64,000 bases of DNA from Adiantum capillus-veneris (GCA_014529385.2 CM043963.1:75149912-75213911), one strand, 5' to 3'; shown: positions 42,985 to 55,344, counted from the stretch's first letter. The notes: generated by a model not told the origin, from the letters alone. Numbers and translations: made by a program.

Positions 42985-43840
42985 TGAAATGAAATGAAAT
43001 GTTATATTAACGTCTACAAAAGGCCAAAGTGACCTATGAGACCAAAAAGTTACAATGTGGTGGATCTGATACAAAGTCAGAGTAACAAGATGACAAAATG
43101 ACAAAATAAAATACTATGGAATCATAAACTGCTAGGTGCGAGCTAAGCAGCTAGCTGGGATAGCTAGATCACAAGAGATCCAGCATCGGTCGCTGGCGGA
43201 TCTCATCAATCTCCTCCATGGTAGTAGTCTGACCAGGCGTAGTGCATGTCGGGCCAAAGTGATCCGAATCCTCTGATGCAGCCTTCATCGATGCTGTGTA
43301 GTCCTCCGCAGTCGTGGGCGTCTGGATCTCCCCAACTCAGTCGCTCGGTCGATCAGTGTGCCTCTGGTGTGAGGCGACGAGCTCTGCTGTGGTAGTAACT
43401 CCTCCGGGTGTCCAGTGGCAGCTCTAAAGAAGTCTGTGATTTGTCTCTGAGACTGGCTAGCCCCTCCTCTCATTAGGCTCTCTCCGTGTTTGCGCAGCTC
43501 GAGCAAAAACAAACCAAGGCATCTCTGATCCTCGTACCGCATGACTCTGGAGAGTGGTCCAAAGCCCTCTCTGAACAAGCAATGGAAGAGGCCTCGTATC
43601 TCATAGTAGACGGGGCAGTGGCATGTGTAGTGCAACTCTGTCTCAGGCTCGATGTCACACAGGGGGCATGTCCTGGCCTCTACTGGTACTCCGCTGTATC
43701 TCCCAGTCTCCCGCAGCTGGTGTGAAGATGTGCGTATCTGGCCAATAGCACATCGTATGCCATGAGACAAGTGGGTGTCCATGTATCTGGGCCTCGTCAC
43801 AAAACCATCCTCCGTAAGCTGGAGAAGATTCTCTCTGTAG
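42985..43840 (-). mobile_element. LINE-A copy D, 5'-truncated
   Basis: Minus strand. Remnant of the ORF2 C-terminus (43840-43285: [20 protein letters not shown], zinc motif [27 protein letters not shown]), then the 3' UTR ending ATTTCATTTCATTTCATCTC. A GA-rich tract (42964-42984) lies at the tail and AGAGAGACAG at the 5' edge. Inserted in the GA-rich part of an LTR. Confidence 0.88.
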
Positions 43841-43848
43841 AGAGACAG

Positions 43849-44100
43849 AAACACAAACGCTAGATGTGGGGAAGAGGGGGCAATAAGTCCCCCTGACTAC
43901 CAGAGCATAGCCTGTACAAATGCCAGATGATATATGTGTACCCCCCTGGCCCCATATGTATATATGAGTGCCCAAGGTGGGGCGCCCAACTCAAATGGGT
44001 GGCTGGCCCCAAACTCGAGCGGCCGGACAAGGGTACAACCTAGACTATGGGTGGCCAACCAGGAGACACTAGCCGTACAAGGAAGTGCCCTAGACTTGTG
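43849..44100. other. Probable LTR remainder
   Basis: GC-rich, non-coding, with a minus-strand TATA-like sequence. Interpreted as the outer part of the LTR split by LINE-A copy D. Not confirmed by a second LTR. Confidence 0.35.
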
Positions 44101-44960
44101 TGAGGCAACAGAGCGGTGAACTCTTACAAACAATATTCACTCTGTCCTTTGGTCATTGGCAGCCAACCTATTGGGAGGTCATTTTTGGCAAGCTTGAAGG
44201 GCACATTCTTGGATGTCCCTTTACTTCTTCTCTCATTGTTGATTGGAAGGTTGTCAGGATGCATTTGGATTGGAGAGCTTGCATTTAAGCAAGGCTTTCT
44301 CTTTTACTTTGGTCCAACGCTCTCCTCGGCAAGCATAAATTTCTTTCTCAAAAAGGGATATGCCAAGTGCATCAAGTGGTAGATGACAACGGTCTTGCTC
44401 TTTCGTTCTTTGTTACGTGGTCTCTTTTTGGATTGGGACCTCATTATTCTCCTCTCTGGCGAGAAATTCGTGGCATGCTTGCTGATCTCTCTCGTGTTCC
44501 TCCTTTGAATGAAGACTCTCACTGTTTGGATTGGAATCTTTCCGATGTCAACTTGGAATGCATTTCAGCCGGTAGTGTCTACGCTCTCCTCCAATCTGAT
44601 GTGTGGATTGTGCGTCATGGTAATCAATTGTTGTCTCTCTCCAAGTCATCCCTATGGTGGAGGCGCACGTTGTCTTCCATTTGGCAGGGTCATCTCTCTA
44701 TGAAGGAACGTATTTTCTTGTGGTGCTGTTTGGTGGGAGATTTACCTGTGGGTAGCACATTGCATACTCGGCATATTGCGCCTTCTTGTTGTTTCAGATG
44801 TCATGCAGTGGAGGAGACTGTGCCACACTTATTGTGGGATTTTCGTTGCTCCACATCCTTCATTCGACCGGTATCGGCTGCTCTTCGACTCCGTTTCCCT
44901 GCCGTCACTTTTCACAGACGGTTTTGGCTTTTTGGGACGCTTCAATCTCTGCAGTAGTTT
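44100..44960 (+). pseudogene. LINE-B copy 3, C-terminal end with zf-RVT domain
   Basis: Plus strand. RT thumb-like text (44110-44360) in mixed frames. Then a 196-aa ORF (44367-44957) with the zf-RVT pattern SSLWWRRTLSSIWQGHLSMK, ERIFLWCCLVGDLPVG, CFRCHAVEETVPHLLWDF. The 5' part is missing. Sequence after 44960 is likely its 3' UTR. Confidence 0.75.
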
Positions 44961-46287
44961 GTAGTCTTTTTTGCTTGGGTTAGATTTTGGATTCTATGGG
45001 CCATCTGGCACCATCGCAACTTCTTGATGTTGCCTTGTTTCCCTATTTTGAGCTGTCGCTTGGCCAAGCATTGCATTTCGCTTATAAGGCTGGGGATATT
45101 ATTCTTGATGCATATAGGATTTACTTTGACTGTTTCTAGCCCTCGGAGCATCATATAGCTCCGCTTTTTGTACCTCTTCTTTTCATGGGTTTTCCTCGGT
45201 TTGAGGTTTCCCACTTGTAAATTAGTGTGTTATTAGAGAAAGCATTGGTTGGTTGACAAGGCAAACAAGGCTTGGTAGGTCAAAAAAATTTGCTGCTTTG
45301 TGGAGAGATGTATTTGTTCGAGGTTGGCATATTCAACTTCCTTACGGAAGTGTTTCTTTGGCGGGCTATGGTGGGAGGGTTTGCGTTGGCAACAAATTTT
45401 CATAGTAGTCTTTTTTTTTGGCACGTGTTCCTTTTGCACCATTTTTATAGAAGACAATAGACTTCAGTTCTATTGCCAAGAAAGTATGGGCCTTTGGTTC
45501 ATCCACCTGGTTACATGATACTATGAGTTCTTTTCCCTCATGTCTCGGCCTTTGAAAAGCACTCATGCACATTTACAATTGCTTTTCAATATGCTTCATT
45601 ACTAGGGGGTTTTGGGGGGTTTCTAATGTAATTGAAGCAGGAGGACTGCCTTTATTTTTGATAGTGCTAATGGTTGTTCAAAACCATGTAATTTATATTT
45701 TTCTTTGCAATGCATCTTAGCTCACCATTGCTGGGGTCATTTCTATGGCAAATGCATGAGCCTGGAAGGATAGCATCTTGGCAGCGACATTTTCTTAAAT
45801 CTCTAGCATGACGACGTTGCCATCTTGGTTATGGGCTGTTCATGTCATGTCCAATATTGGATTGTTTGATTGGTCGTATGACCATGCTCATTTCTTTCGG
45901 TAATCTACATGATTGTACATGAGACATGTTTCAAGCCTTACTGCCATAACAAATATCATCCAGGTATATTGGGAGTGAATGCAATGAGCACAAGGATTAC
46001 CACAAACAACTTCATGTCTTAGTAGAGGCGCAAGCATTATATAGAAAAATTGTCAATGCTTACTGCACTTGTCAATGCTTTTTATGGTACATTCTGCAAA
46101 AGATATTAATATCAGCTGTCAATGCTTGTTACGATAACATCAGCTGCTTGTTACAAGATTTATAATACCTTGCCCGATCACAAGGCATTCCAACATTACA
46201 TTTAATCCAGTGATGGTCGTCACAATTTTAGAGCTGAGTCATGTACATGATTTACTTGAAGTACCTCTGAAAGAGAATAAATCCATC
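44961..46287. other. Spacer between LINE-B copy 3 and the ALDH 3' end
   Basis: AT-rich, with no ORF of recognisable family. The part nearest 46287 should be the ALDH 3' UTR. I see no clear poly(A) signal close to the stop. Confidence 0.5.
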
Positions 46288-49200
46288 TCACAACTGGCTA
46301 ACATTCCGCAAGAGCATCACACGAACTTCGGACATATCCTCCATAGCATACTTGATGCCCTCCCGGCCAAGTCCAGATTCTTTTACACCACCATAAGGCT
46401 AAAACAAAACAACCATACTTCATCAAATAGACAGAAGCAACACAGCCAATGTGAGTTACACAAGGGTGTGACAAAAACAAACCTGTGAATCTATACGCAT
46501 GCTTGGTACATCATTGATCACTACACCTCCCACGTCAAGCTGTTCAAATGCATAGAAGGCCTTGTTGATGTCGCGTACAAATACCCCTGCCTGCAGTAGC
46601 AACCCTGTTAGATTGTGCCCTCATCATGAGCCCCTGGGATTCACTAGTAAAAACAAGGAAATGTCACCTGCGTGAATCAAATGCCCCCTTTTCACCCCTA
46701 TATATGGGACCATTCTTTGTCAAATGCACCTTGTATTACCCCGTCCCTTACACTCGGGTGTTATTACCATATAGTAACCCTCAGTGAGCCCTCCAGTCAC
46801 CAGCTAAAAAGGCTTAACTTTAAGGAGGAAAAAGAAACAGGGCTTTGCAAGTTGCACTATGATAGTCTTTCCTTACAGGAAAAAAATACAGAATTGTATC
46901 AAGGTATCTGAGAATGGTGACATCTCAATGGACGTCCCAGCACCAGCCCCTTGTTTCAAACCCCTCTTGTGGAAACAAGGTTCCCATCTAAGCCCTGTCT
47001 CCCGTTCCCTGTCCCAGCTGTTCTGTCCCATGTTACCGTGCAATGGGTATTCGAACCTCCACTTGGTCAGATTCATAGCGACAGCTCACTCACAGCCTAA
47101 TACTATGAGCCAAATTCTAAAGCTAGCTTCCTCAACAAATGCTTATAAATGACAGGACTTTCAAAGGCATGCATAAAGCTACCTGTAGACCAAATTTCGA
47201 TTTGTTCACTTCTGCAATAGCAGGTTTAAAGTCATCATAGGGAATTAGCTCCATCACAGGGCCAAAAACCTCCTCACAGTGAATCTGTCGAGTCAAACCA
47301 AAATCAACAAAAGTTTAAGCTTTTGAAAGATGGCTCAAGTAGAAAGTATTTGAGCTCATCTCAAGTAGAGGACGGCTGAGCTTCACACAAGCCATTACTG
47401 ACACCACAAACAAAATTGCACCCTCCTTACCTCCATATCTGGCCTAACTCCTTCCAAGATGGTAGCATCATAGAATGAACCATCCCTCTTCCCTCCAGCC
47501 AGGATCCTACAAAAATAAGAGATCACTGATGCTGCATTATAAATTAATGATAGGTACCTAATGTTTTTCATACCTCGCTCCATTAGACACGGCTTTTTCT
47601 ACCCATGCCTCAATGCGTTTTGCCTCGGATTCATCTATCAAGGGTCCAATAAAGGTATCCTCATTCAGAGGATCTCCCTGTAATTAAACAGCAGATTGAA
47701 GTTGGTGCACAATGCCATTGGCCCAGTCATAACATTTGACAATGACAAGATTTTGAATCTACCTTCACTAATCCACTTGTTGCCTCCACCAATGCATCCT
47801 TGACCACCTCATAGATATCCTGCATAATCATATACAGGTTGCAAAGAGAAATCACAGGTTATTCTAATTTATCCGGATAGACATAAATGAACTTGCTTAT
47901 AAAGTCATGGAGCAAATTATATGCTACAGCTTTTCACACATGTGCAAGATAAGTAATGACAATATGGACACTGTAGGTGTCACTTAAATGGATGAAAATG
48001 ACCTGGAAACCCAGACAATAATTATCCTCATCTTCCTTTGTCTATAGAGGTGTCTTTCATTTGGACATTGGTCTTCAGCACCTCATAGTAAGGGTGCAAA
48101 AAGGATCTCAAGATGGTAGTAGGCACAGACTCTGAGATCACCAAATATTTTCAGCATCCACCAGCCAACAAGGTCTTGCGATGGTCTTCATCTTCCCTCA
48201 CACCGTGGGGTCATTTGAGCTTCAATTAGGATCGGAAGGCATATATTTTTGTCTGGTCCATGCAACAAATCATCTGATACTTCTCAAAAAATTTTCATTT
48301 TGGCCTGGAATCAATACCCCGGGATCAACAACAGGATGTCTACCCTAAGTTGTCTTGTCCTATGCCATTACTAATAATTAATGCTGCCCCTTGGTTGCGT
48401 GAAATTTGACCAAACATTTTATAATTATTCTCAAAGGCGGCTTTGACTAGAATATCCATGATTGAATCTCATGCTTGTTGGCAAGATGGAACGGTAGGAA
48501 AAGTAAAGGCTTGACAAAGAACATAGCTATATGTGAAAGACAACGGTATCTTTTAACATACTCGAACACAGGCGTTGTTACAGGGTGAAAGGGTGAGAGA
48601 TGCAGAAAGAACGGATTTCATGTTCGGAGCAGGAATAAGTCCTGATAAGAGACTTTGAAAATTGGCATCAAGTTTAGTCACTGTTTTTTGCTCTGGACAC
48701 ATTATCTTGTAGAACTCAGTCCATAATTTCATACCATGGTCAACTTTTTGTGGTTGCATTTCTCATTTCTGAACCCTCGATAACACTACTATGTAGTTTT
48801 ACAAGCCAGTGGCTTTGACTTTCACAATGACTGACATAACTGTGATTCTTTGCCTTCTTTATGGTCTACATCAGGCCTTAGTAAAGTATTTAACTCTTGG
48901 AAACAATTTTGGACCATTCAATAGAGCTTGTCAATTAGTGCCACGTGGCAGGTTTATGATGGAAAAATTTCTTCTTCCTATTTTCTTTGCAAGAGAGGTA
49001 TTAACTTAGTATTGTCTTTTGTAAATGCATAGGTCACTCTGAGAGATAGTAGACATTTGTTTCCTATTTTTTATAAAGAGGGGCATTGAGTAGTGGGTCA
49101 TACACACTCTTTCTAGTCTTCTACTTTTCATGTTGTTTCTATGTATGGCACTGTCAATCCTTACCAAGTATATGCTCAAAATAATGCTCACTGGTCAACA

Positions 49201-50049
49201 CAAGGATAGACATTTGCAGCTTGTTTTCAAGGGAAACGAGCAGGAATAGCTAAACAAAGTGGACATAAGCTCACCCTTTCTGATAGACCAATAAATTCAA
49301 GAATGTTTTCACCAGCTTAAGACCATCTCAAAAGTATTGCAAAGAGCCATGAAACAGAAACAATAACAATTAGGTTAATCTAATTTTATAAGAGTTTCTA
49401 GGTGTTTTCAAGCCCTGAATTTGATGGTCCCTTCCTTACCAGCTAACATGTAAGCAAGAATGTGGATGATTGTTCTGCTGGGCAGTTATAGTGCTGGTCT
49501 TGTTGCGATGTCCTCTTTACATGAGAGTCCCTCATTTTTGGAATACCTTAGAGAACAAGGAGAAAGGTGTACAAATTTTTCAACTTTGTAAATGGTCCAT
49601 CCATTGAAGAGCCTCATAACTTCCTTTGCAACTTTTTGTTTCATAAAGACTTATTAGTTTGTAAATGGTCCCTTTATGCTTCCTTTTCATCTTAATGTTT
49701 TGAAATGCCAATGCAAGTCTTCACCTTGTTCACTTTACATTACATTATTTGAAGAGTGGCAATTTTAAAAACGCTTACCATATGAATGTATACACGCTGG
49801 ACACTGATACAAGACTGGCCACTCTGGTAAAAAGCACCATGAATGATACGATTTACAATAGTTTGCTTGTCTGGGACCATATCCTGCACAAAAATTTAGC
49901 ACATGTAAGTTCATGCCTTGCTTTTTTCAACAGAAAATTTCACTTGGTAGTTAAGAACATAGCCACACCTCAATAATGCAAGCTGCGTTTCCACCCAGCT
50001 CAAGCACTACTTTCTTCTTGCCTGCCTTCTCCTTTATGTCCCAGCCAAC
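46288..50049 (-). CDS. Aldehyde dehydrogenase superfamily protein, C-terminal half (8 exons)
   Basis: NAD(P)-dependent oxidation of an aldehyde to an acid. Exons in coding order: 50049-49969, 49883-49779, 47819-47763, 47677-47574, 47506-47431, 47284-47183, 46590-46483, 46398-46288 (TGA). They splice in frame to 247 residues, about half of a usual 490-500. Motifs: ELGGN with the general-base Glu, GQSC with the catalytic Cys, EEVFGPV in the NAD-binding region, INDVPSMR and [13 protein letters not shown]. The subtype resembles the GAPN/lactaldehyde-dehydrogenase-like branch. It could be ALDH21, known from mosses and lycophytes, but I cannot confirm that. The N-terminal half with the Rossmann start is absent. 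The DNA upstream (50050-64000) is LINE-filled, so either a giant intron continues beyond the window or the gene is broken. The gene converges on enolase. Confidence 0.9.
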
Positions 50050-51576
50050 CTGTGGAGATTCCAAAATATTCGTAACTTTACCATGAACGACACTTACAGT
50101 GTGTAAAGAAAATACTGAAGATCCCTGAACAATTGAACTGCATAGGAGGGCATGAATAAATCTGATTCCAACTGTATGGTCATATGGTGCAATTGTGTGC
50201 TTATCAGGTTGATTGGGAATGAACATGACAATTTGAGAAACTCATTTTATCCCATTTCATAGCCCTTTTTTTTAGCGCACACTTTCAGGATTTTAAGTCC
50301 TTTACTCGAACAAATAATACTTACAAGAATTGCATCATGCTACAATGTACATAGTTTCATATGTGTGAAAACGGTTGCCAGGGTTGCAATTGTGTACATA
50401 CCTTACTGGAGAGGCGAGGCCTTGGACGTGGCATTGTGATGTGTTCTCTCACATTAAAACTGCCTACTTTGGTTTAGAAGTGTACGTATGTCGAGTTCTT
50501 TATGGTGGCGCACTTGTTTCGCCTAGAAAGTTCAATGCGGACGACCACCGTCCAAAAATAGTAGTTGGCATGCCGTAGCCATCAATGATGTGATTAGAGG
50601 TCACGACAAGTGGAAAATTGGGGTTCAACATGAAAATTGTGCTCAAGGGAATTTTTCCACTTTTTTAGAGATTTCTGCAGTTCGTTTGGGCTTTTTACGA
50701 CCAAAATGCATGATTTCAAGGCTTAAAATGGCAAAAAAAAAAGCCATAAAATGGTTAAAAAACCCCATTTTGGGCAAAAAATGGCTCAAAATGCTCCATC
50801 ACTTACGGTGTCATGACTCTAAGCAAGGGGAAGGCTTGTTTAAAGAGGAATATCAGCACTTTAAGTGGGGATACAGAGGGTTCTCCTATGGTGTGCTAGT
50901 ATAGTTATGTGCTGTTCCTACCTTGTATTTGGAGGTGTGTGAGGGTTTTAATTAGGGTTTTGCCTCTTCAAAAAGGTGTGTGGGCTTGTCTATGGAAGTG
51001 CCCAAGCTTCCATGAAATGGCCTCGATGAAGAATTGAAAGAGGAAGATAGGGTTTACTACACGACAAAATAGACATTGTACCTGTGTAATTGGGGTTGAG
51101 GTTGCACAAAATCATCACACACACATGAGTTTTGAGTTGTTCTTTGCCTTGTGAATGAGTGGAGCTTCCATGATTGAACTGAAGTTTTTGTTTTTTTGTT
51201 TTTATCTTTTGAATAAATGGTATTTGTCAACGATTAAGCCGCAAACTCTCTCAGTCAGAAGCGCGGCATCTTCCTACCCGCACCACAAACTTTTCAACAA
51301 CGGCGTCTACCAAACCTCACCCAAAGCACAAAATGCATTCCGGAGGAGAGTACGGAAAAGCATGGTTACTTCCGGATCTTTGCGAGCAAGAAAACAATCT
51401 AGAATTAAGATGATTTAATGTCTAAAAGAAGGCATACCATGATCAAGGTGGAATTGAACAATTGGAAGCTAGACATGGAAAAGGAATTACATGAGGCTAT
51501 GGAAGCTTGGAAGAATGAGAGTTATGCAAATATGAGGAAAGACATGTTAATCGAATTGTGGATTGAGATATATGCG
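50050..51576. other. Upstream of the first visible ALDH exon: intron or broken gene flank
   Basis: AT-rich, no ALDH exon found. The part at 51240-51540 may carry a plus-strand LINE ORF1-like start (VELNNWKLDMEKELHEAM, EAWKNESYANMRKDM), reminiscent of the LINE-A ORF1 coiled coil but facing the other way. Weak evidence. Confidence 0.4.
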
Positions 51577-53200
51577 TAGATGCATACAACCGTGCCAATG
51601 TGTGTCCAATCATGATAGTGCGATAATTCCCAGGCTCCGTAGGGTCTCCTGACTTGAAGATAGGTACAATAGTAGATAGGCTCCAAGTATCAGGCAAGCC
51701 CTCACAGATGGCACGGTTAAACATAACTGCTAGAAGTTCTGCTAGTAAATCTTTGGCATGCATGAAATGCTCAGCCACTAAGCCATCATGATCATATGCT
51801 CTCCCAGTCCTCATCCTGTCAATGGCCTTCCTCACCATCTCAGCGGTGAAAAAAGCACATGTGTGTGGGCATGGATTGGGGGGGTCGGGAAGGGGGGGCT
51901 GCTCAGGAACTGTGTACAGAGATGATGCATACTGGCCCCAGTGATGGGGGGGGGGGGGGGGAGTGCTCATGAAAGAGCCACCATGCCTCACGTGAGTCCT
52001 GACTCAAGAATAGCTGGTATAGATCCTGCTCTAGGCAAGCCAAAAATGCCCTCTTCTTCCGCCGCACTAGGCGTCGGAAGTCAATCTGTGACTGTCTGTG
52101 AGTGATGTCCCCCAAAAGCACCTCCCTCTGAAGTCTCGCTCTAGTGTCCCGGCATTCCTCATCATACCAACTGTTCTGGGGCATGCTCCTCCAACGGCAT
52201 CTCTGCTTAGGCTGGGTATGTGGGTATGCCTCTGCTGCTGCATCATGTAGTGTCTGTGTCAGTATAGTAGTAAGCTCCTCCAAAGGTCGCCTTGGCTCCT
52301 CTGTGCACAGGCGTCTGTAGATCCCATCTATGTATATAGAGTCCGTCTCCCACGTGATGGTGTAGCGAGTAGGGGCTGCTGAACGTAGCTTGTGTGCTAC
52401 ACTAAACTGAAAAGAGATGGTCAACGACACAAGAGCATGGTCCACTGCCACACCAACAGGTCTGGGTTCAATCCTTGATATCCTGGATACTAGAGATGAG
52501 GCTCGACTGTGCCATGATATAATCCATTGTGCTGGCTCCATGTCTGTGTGGAAAGCATGTAAAACCCCCCGCAGCGGGAAATCTCTATAGGCCATTCAAG
52601 ATGGCCAATCCATGTGGAGTCCATACTCAGTGTGTTCTCTATCCTATGATAGTCTAGATAGGCCCGTCTTTGCAACATCCAACTCTCTCAGCATCTCCTC
52701 TGAAGTATCATAAAATACTGTATGATGATGGGCAGTCCTAGCATTGAAATCCCCTAGAATGATGATGTCACCATCTCTAGAGAACTCCCATATGTCATCA
52801 TCCAAAATAGAGAAGGGGGACTGTCCTCTGGGTGGTGCATAAACTGACGTACTCGGGGGGAAGTAGCAAATAGCAATGTAAAGATATCTGTCTGTCTTTG
52901 CTCTCAATCTCACCCACATGTACCTAGCTTGCTCATCCCTGCGGGCTATATGTATCAATGGTTGCAACTCCTCCTTGAATAACACTGCCACTCCTCCTGA
53001 GCCCCGCCCTTTGTGCTCTGATCGTGTCTCCTGTCTACAGGCTGTCTCCCATCTATATCCACTAATGTGAGGCATAGATTGACCCGGGGTCTGATGTGTC
53101 TCAGAGTAGAAGACGATGTCTCTTCCCGTAAAACTATCCTCAAAAGCACCCACATCAAGGCGCATAGATCCATTACAATTACAGGTGGCAACTTTGAGTG
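51577..53200 (-). pseudogene. LINE-A copy C ORF2, endonuclease and N-terminal RT
   Basis: Endonuclease 53165-52644 ([15 protein letters not shown] start region, SETHQTPGQ, GDFNARTAHHHT) and, after frameshifts, 52595-51903 (WSQHNG, VGVAVDHALVSLTIS, MPQNSWYDEECRDTRARL). Then the linker and RT start 51991-51577 ([39 protein letters not shown]). It ends before the catalytic RT motifs. A poly-G/C run near 51948-51961 is one of the frameshift sites. Confidence 0.85.
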
Positions 53201-53245
53201 TGGTCCCATGGGTCTCGCACCGTCATGTGGAGCGCCGCTCTACAA

Positions 53246-54250
53246 TCACCACCCGGCCATCTCTGTAGAAGGCCATCTTTCCCTTCTCCCTTGCCGCTTG
53301 AATCCCTCTCTCATATGCGCAAGCTGTGTGAGAGTGAGGTCATCTCCAAGGAATATACCCGTTTTCTTTAGTGTAGGGCGCTTCTTCAAGAAGTCCTTCT
53401 TTGCCTCCATGGATGGGAAACGGATGATTAAAGCTCTCCCTTTTGAAGTCTCCCCATTGCCTTGTGTCTTCTTCCCTACCCTCCATGCCTTTGTATGAGT
53501 AGCCTCACTACCCATTATGCGGAGAAGTTCTTCGACTTCTCCTTCCACATCATCTCGGTCTTTTAAACCGGTTACTCTTATATGCAAGGCTCTAGTTTTC
53601 CTTCGCTGCTCCTCTTCTAGAGTCATGTTGATGATTGTAGGAGTGGGGATGGGTGTGGTTTCTTTCCCTTTCCCTTTCTTAGCGACTTCTATCCATTTCT
53701 CGGCCTCATCCGCCTTCTTCTGCGTCTTCGTGATCACATCCATCCACGAAGACGTCTTTACCACCTTCTGTTTCTCCTCCTCTGTGATCATCCGTACCTG
53801 CTCCTTGATGACCTTGATTCCTCTATCACCGAGGGCTGGAATTCCCAATCCACTACTTACTCTATCCGCAAGCTCTCGCTTGAGGGTTGTGACCTCTTCT
53901 CTAAGTGCTTGTGAATCCGCCTTAAGTGCTTGTAGCTCTGCGTGCAAGTCCTCTTTCTCCTTCTTCCATTGCGCCCCTTCATTGAGAAACATTCGAAGAA
54001 GGTTGGCCTTCTCTTTCCACCATCCCTCCGTCTCTGCTTTCCATTCTTTCATCTCCCTTTCCATTTGCATTATCTGCTTGTTTGTAAGCACAAAGGTTGC
54101 CTTCATATGGGGCTTACATACTGGCCAAACGATCATGGCCTCCATTGGCGAAGCGCTCATGGCCTCCATCGGCGATGCGCTCATGGCCTCCATCGGCGAT
54201 GCGGGTATTGGCTCTACCAAGAAGGAGTAAATAGGGGTTCGGAGCACCAC
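53246..54250 (-). CDS. LINE-A copy C ORF1 protein
   Basis: 334 residues with no internal stop. The N-terminus carries three tandem copies of an 8-residue unit (SPMEAMSA), encoded by 24-bp repeats at about 54139-54210. Then a long coiled coil (about residues 55-135), the AEKWIEVAKKGKGKE linker, MTLEEEQRR, and an L1-ORF1-like RNA-binding part ([50 protein letters not shown]). The last about 20 residues differ from the other copies because of a small deletion and frameshift. It may still be translatable but belongs to a dead element. Confidence 0.8.
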   Translation of the reverse strand: MVLRTPIYSFLVEPIPASPMEAMSASPMEAMSASPMEAMIVWPVCKPHMKATFVLTNKQIMQMEREMKEWKAETEGWWKEKANLLRMFLNEGAQWKKEKEDLHAELQALKADSQALREEVTTLKRELADRVSSGLGIPALGDRGIKVIKEQVRMITEEEKQKVVKTSSWMDVITKTQKKADEAEKWIEVAKKGKGKETTPIPTPTIINMTLEEEQRRKTRALHIRVTGLKDRDDVEGEVEELLRIMGSEATHTKAWRVGKKTQGNGETSKGRALIIRFPSMEAKKDFLKKRPTLKKTGIFLGDDLTLTQLAHMREGFKRQGRRERWPSTEMAGW

Positions 54251-54766
54251 GGCTCACCCTTCAACTGACATACAAAAGTAGGGGCTCGAGTCCCACTCGA
54301 GAGACCAGCCAAATACTCAAAATTACCTCGACACTCTGGCTTAGCTGAGACCAGGTGGAGAATCAGTCATCCACAACCCGTTGCGGTACATTCACATTCC
54401 AACCCACTGTGGGTATCAGCACTAGAACAAGATGAAGGGCCTTGCGCCCGCTGTCATGCAACTGAACCTGCCCAAAACTGTCCAGCATACAACCGGCTAC
54501 CCCCCTTGAGTTGGGTCAGCTCGCTGCCAAAAGGTTACCCCACAGGGCGCAGGGTATATTCCACACCAAAGACAAGAGATGCAGCCCCAACGGGTCTGCA
54601 CCCGATTCAACACCTGTAAGGGAACAACACACGCAGCCCCTAGCTGGGTAGGCCCTCCCAGGGCGCTGATTGCAAACACGAAAGCGGCCCCCACTGTGGG
54701 AGAGGCCTGCTGTCCACGCACCCGAAACCTGTATTGTTGGAGGAGCAGCCCTGCTGTATACTGCCC

Positions 54767-54789
54767 AGAGAGAGAGAGAGAGAGAGAGA
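54767..54789 (-). repeat. (AG)n tract at the 5' edge of LINE-A copy C
   Basis: 23 bp of AG, which is CT on the LINE sense strand, directly upstream of the 5' UTR. Confidence 0.93.
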
Positions 54790-55342
54790 ATTTGTTTACA
54801 TACATTGTACAGATCAAATATTACTGAAGCATATGAACAAAATCAATGCTCTAATAAATGACAAGTACGCTGTTGAAGATATTGTTGTCATTGGGCTTCC
54901 TCAAATAGCAAGAGTGGAGGCTTACTTAGATGGGCTTTGTTAGTTGCAGTCTAGATGAGCTTAGCAGCAAGTTACGGTGTTTGGGGAAGAACAATCAGTT
55001 CATGAATGTCATGATACCTGGAGTTGTTCACTTTGAGCAATGTCATTCTTTACAGAGATTTTCGAGTCTCTTGCTGCCAAGGAAGTTTTATGGCCGTTGT
55101 ACTTAAGGCCCTCCATGTACAGGCTGCATCAATCACATTTACTTGTACTTATGCGTCAACTGTCTAACATACTGTAGTGTACATGGCAATGACGCTTTGA
55201 GTGTCTTATTTTGCATAGGCTCCATTTTCATTGAGGAAGTGGCTAGCTCTGTGCAGTACTTTTCTTGTCGGCAATCTCTTGAATATGTTTAGAGATCTTG
55301 TCCATAGAGTGCAATCACTTGCCCATCTCTATTTTCGCTATG

Positions 55343-55344
<2 letters not shown>
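54790..55344. other. Spacer between LINE-A copies C and A
   Basis: About 550 bp of unique-looking DNA, no gene recognised. It is probably ALDH intron sequence. Confidence 0.5.

Larger units (their letters stand above)
51577..54766 (-). mobile_element. LINE-A copy C, 5' half only
   Basis: Minus strand. 5' UTR 54766-54251, ORF1, then ORF2 up to the middle of RT (GHTLARLYAS), where homology stops at about 51577. The usual 3' UTR and TTTCA tail are absent. The 5' end abuts an (AG)n tract (54767-54789). A 3'-deleted LINE is unusual, because target-primed insertion normally keeps the 3' end. Confidence 0.88.

Noticed and set aside
43885-44133. ORFs in the GC-rich stretch as a gene
   Set aside because: Short overlapping ORFs in several frames with no family features; better explained as LTR sequence.
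51240-51576. Twin-priming inversion for LINE-A copy C
   Set aside because: In twin priming the inverted 5' piece lies upstream of a sense 3' end with tail. Here no 3' end is present and the facing piece is a 5' end, so the geometry does not fit.
53517-54230. 237-aa plus-strand ORF
   Set aside because: Antisense shadow of the LINE-A copy C ORF1 on the minus strand.
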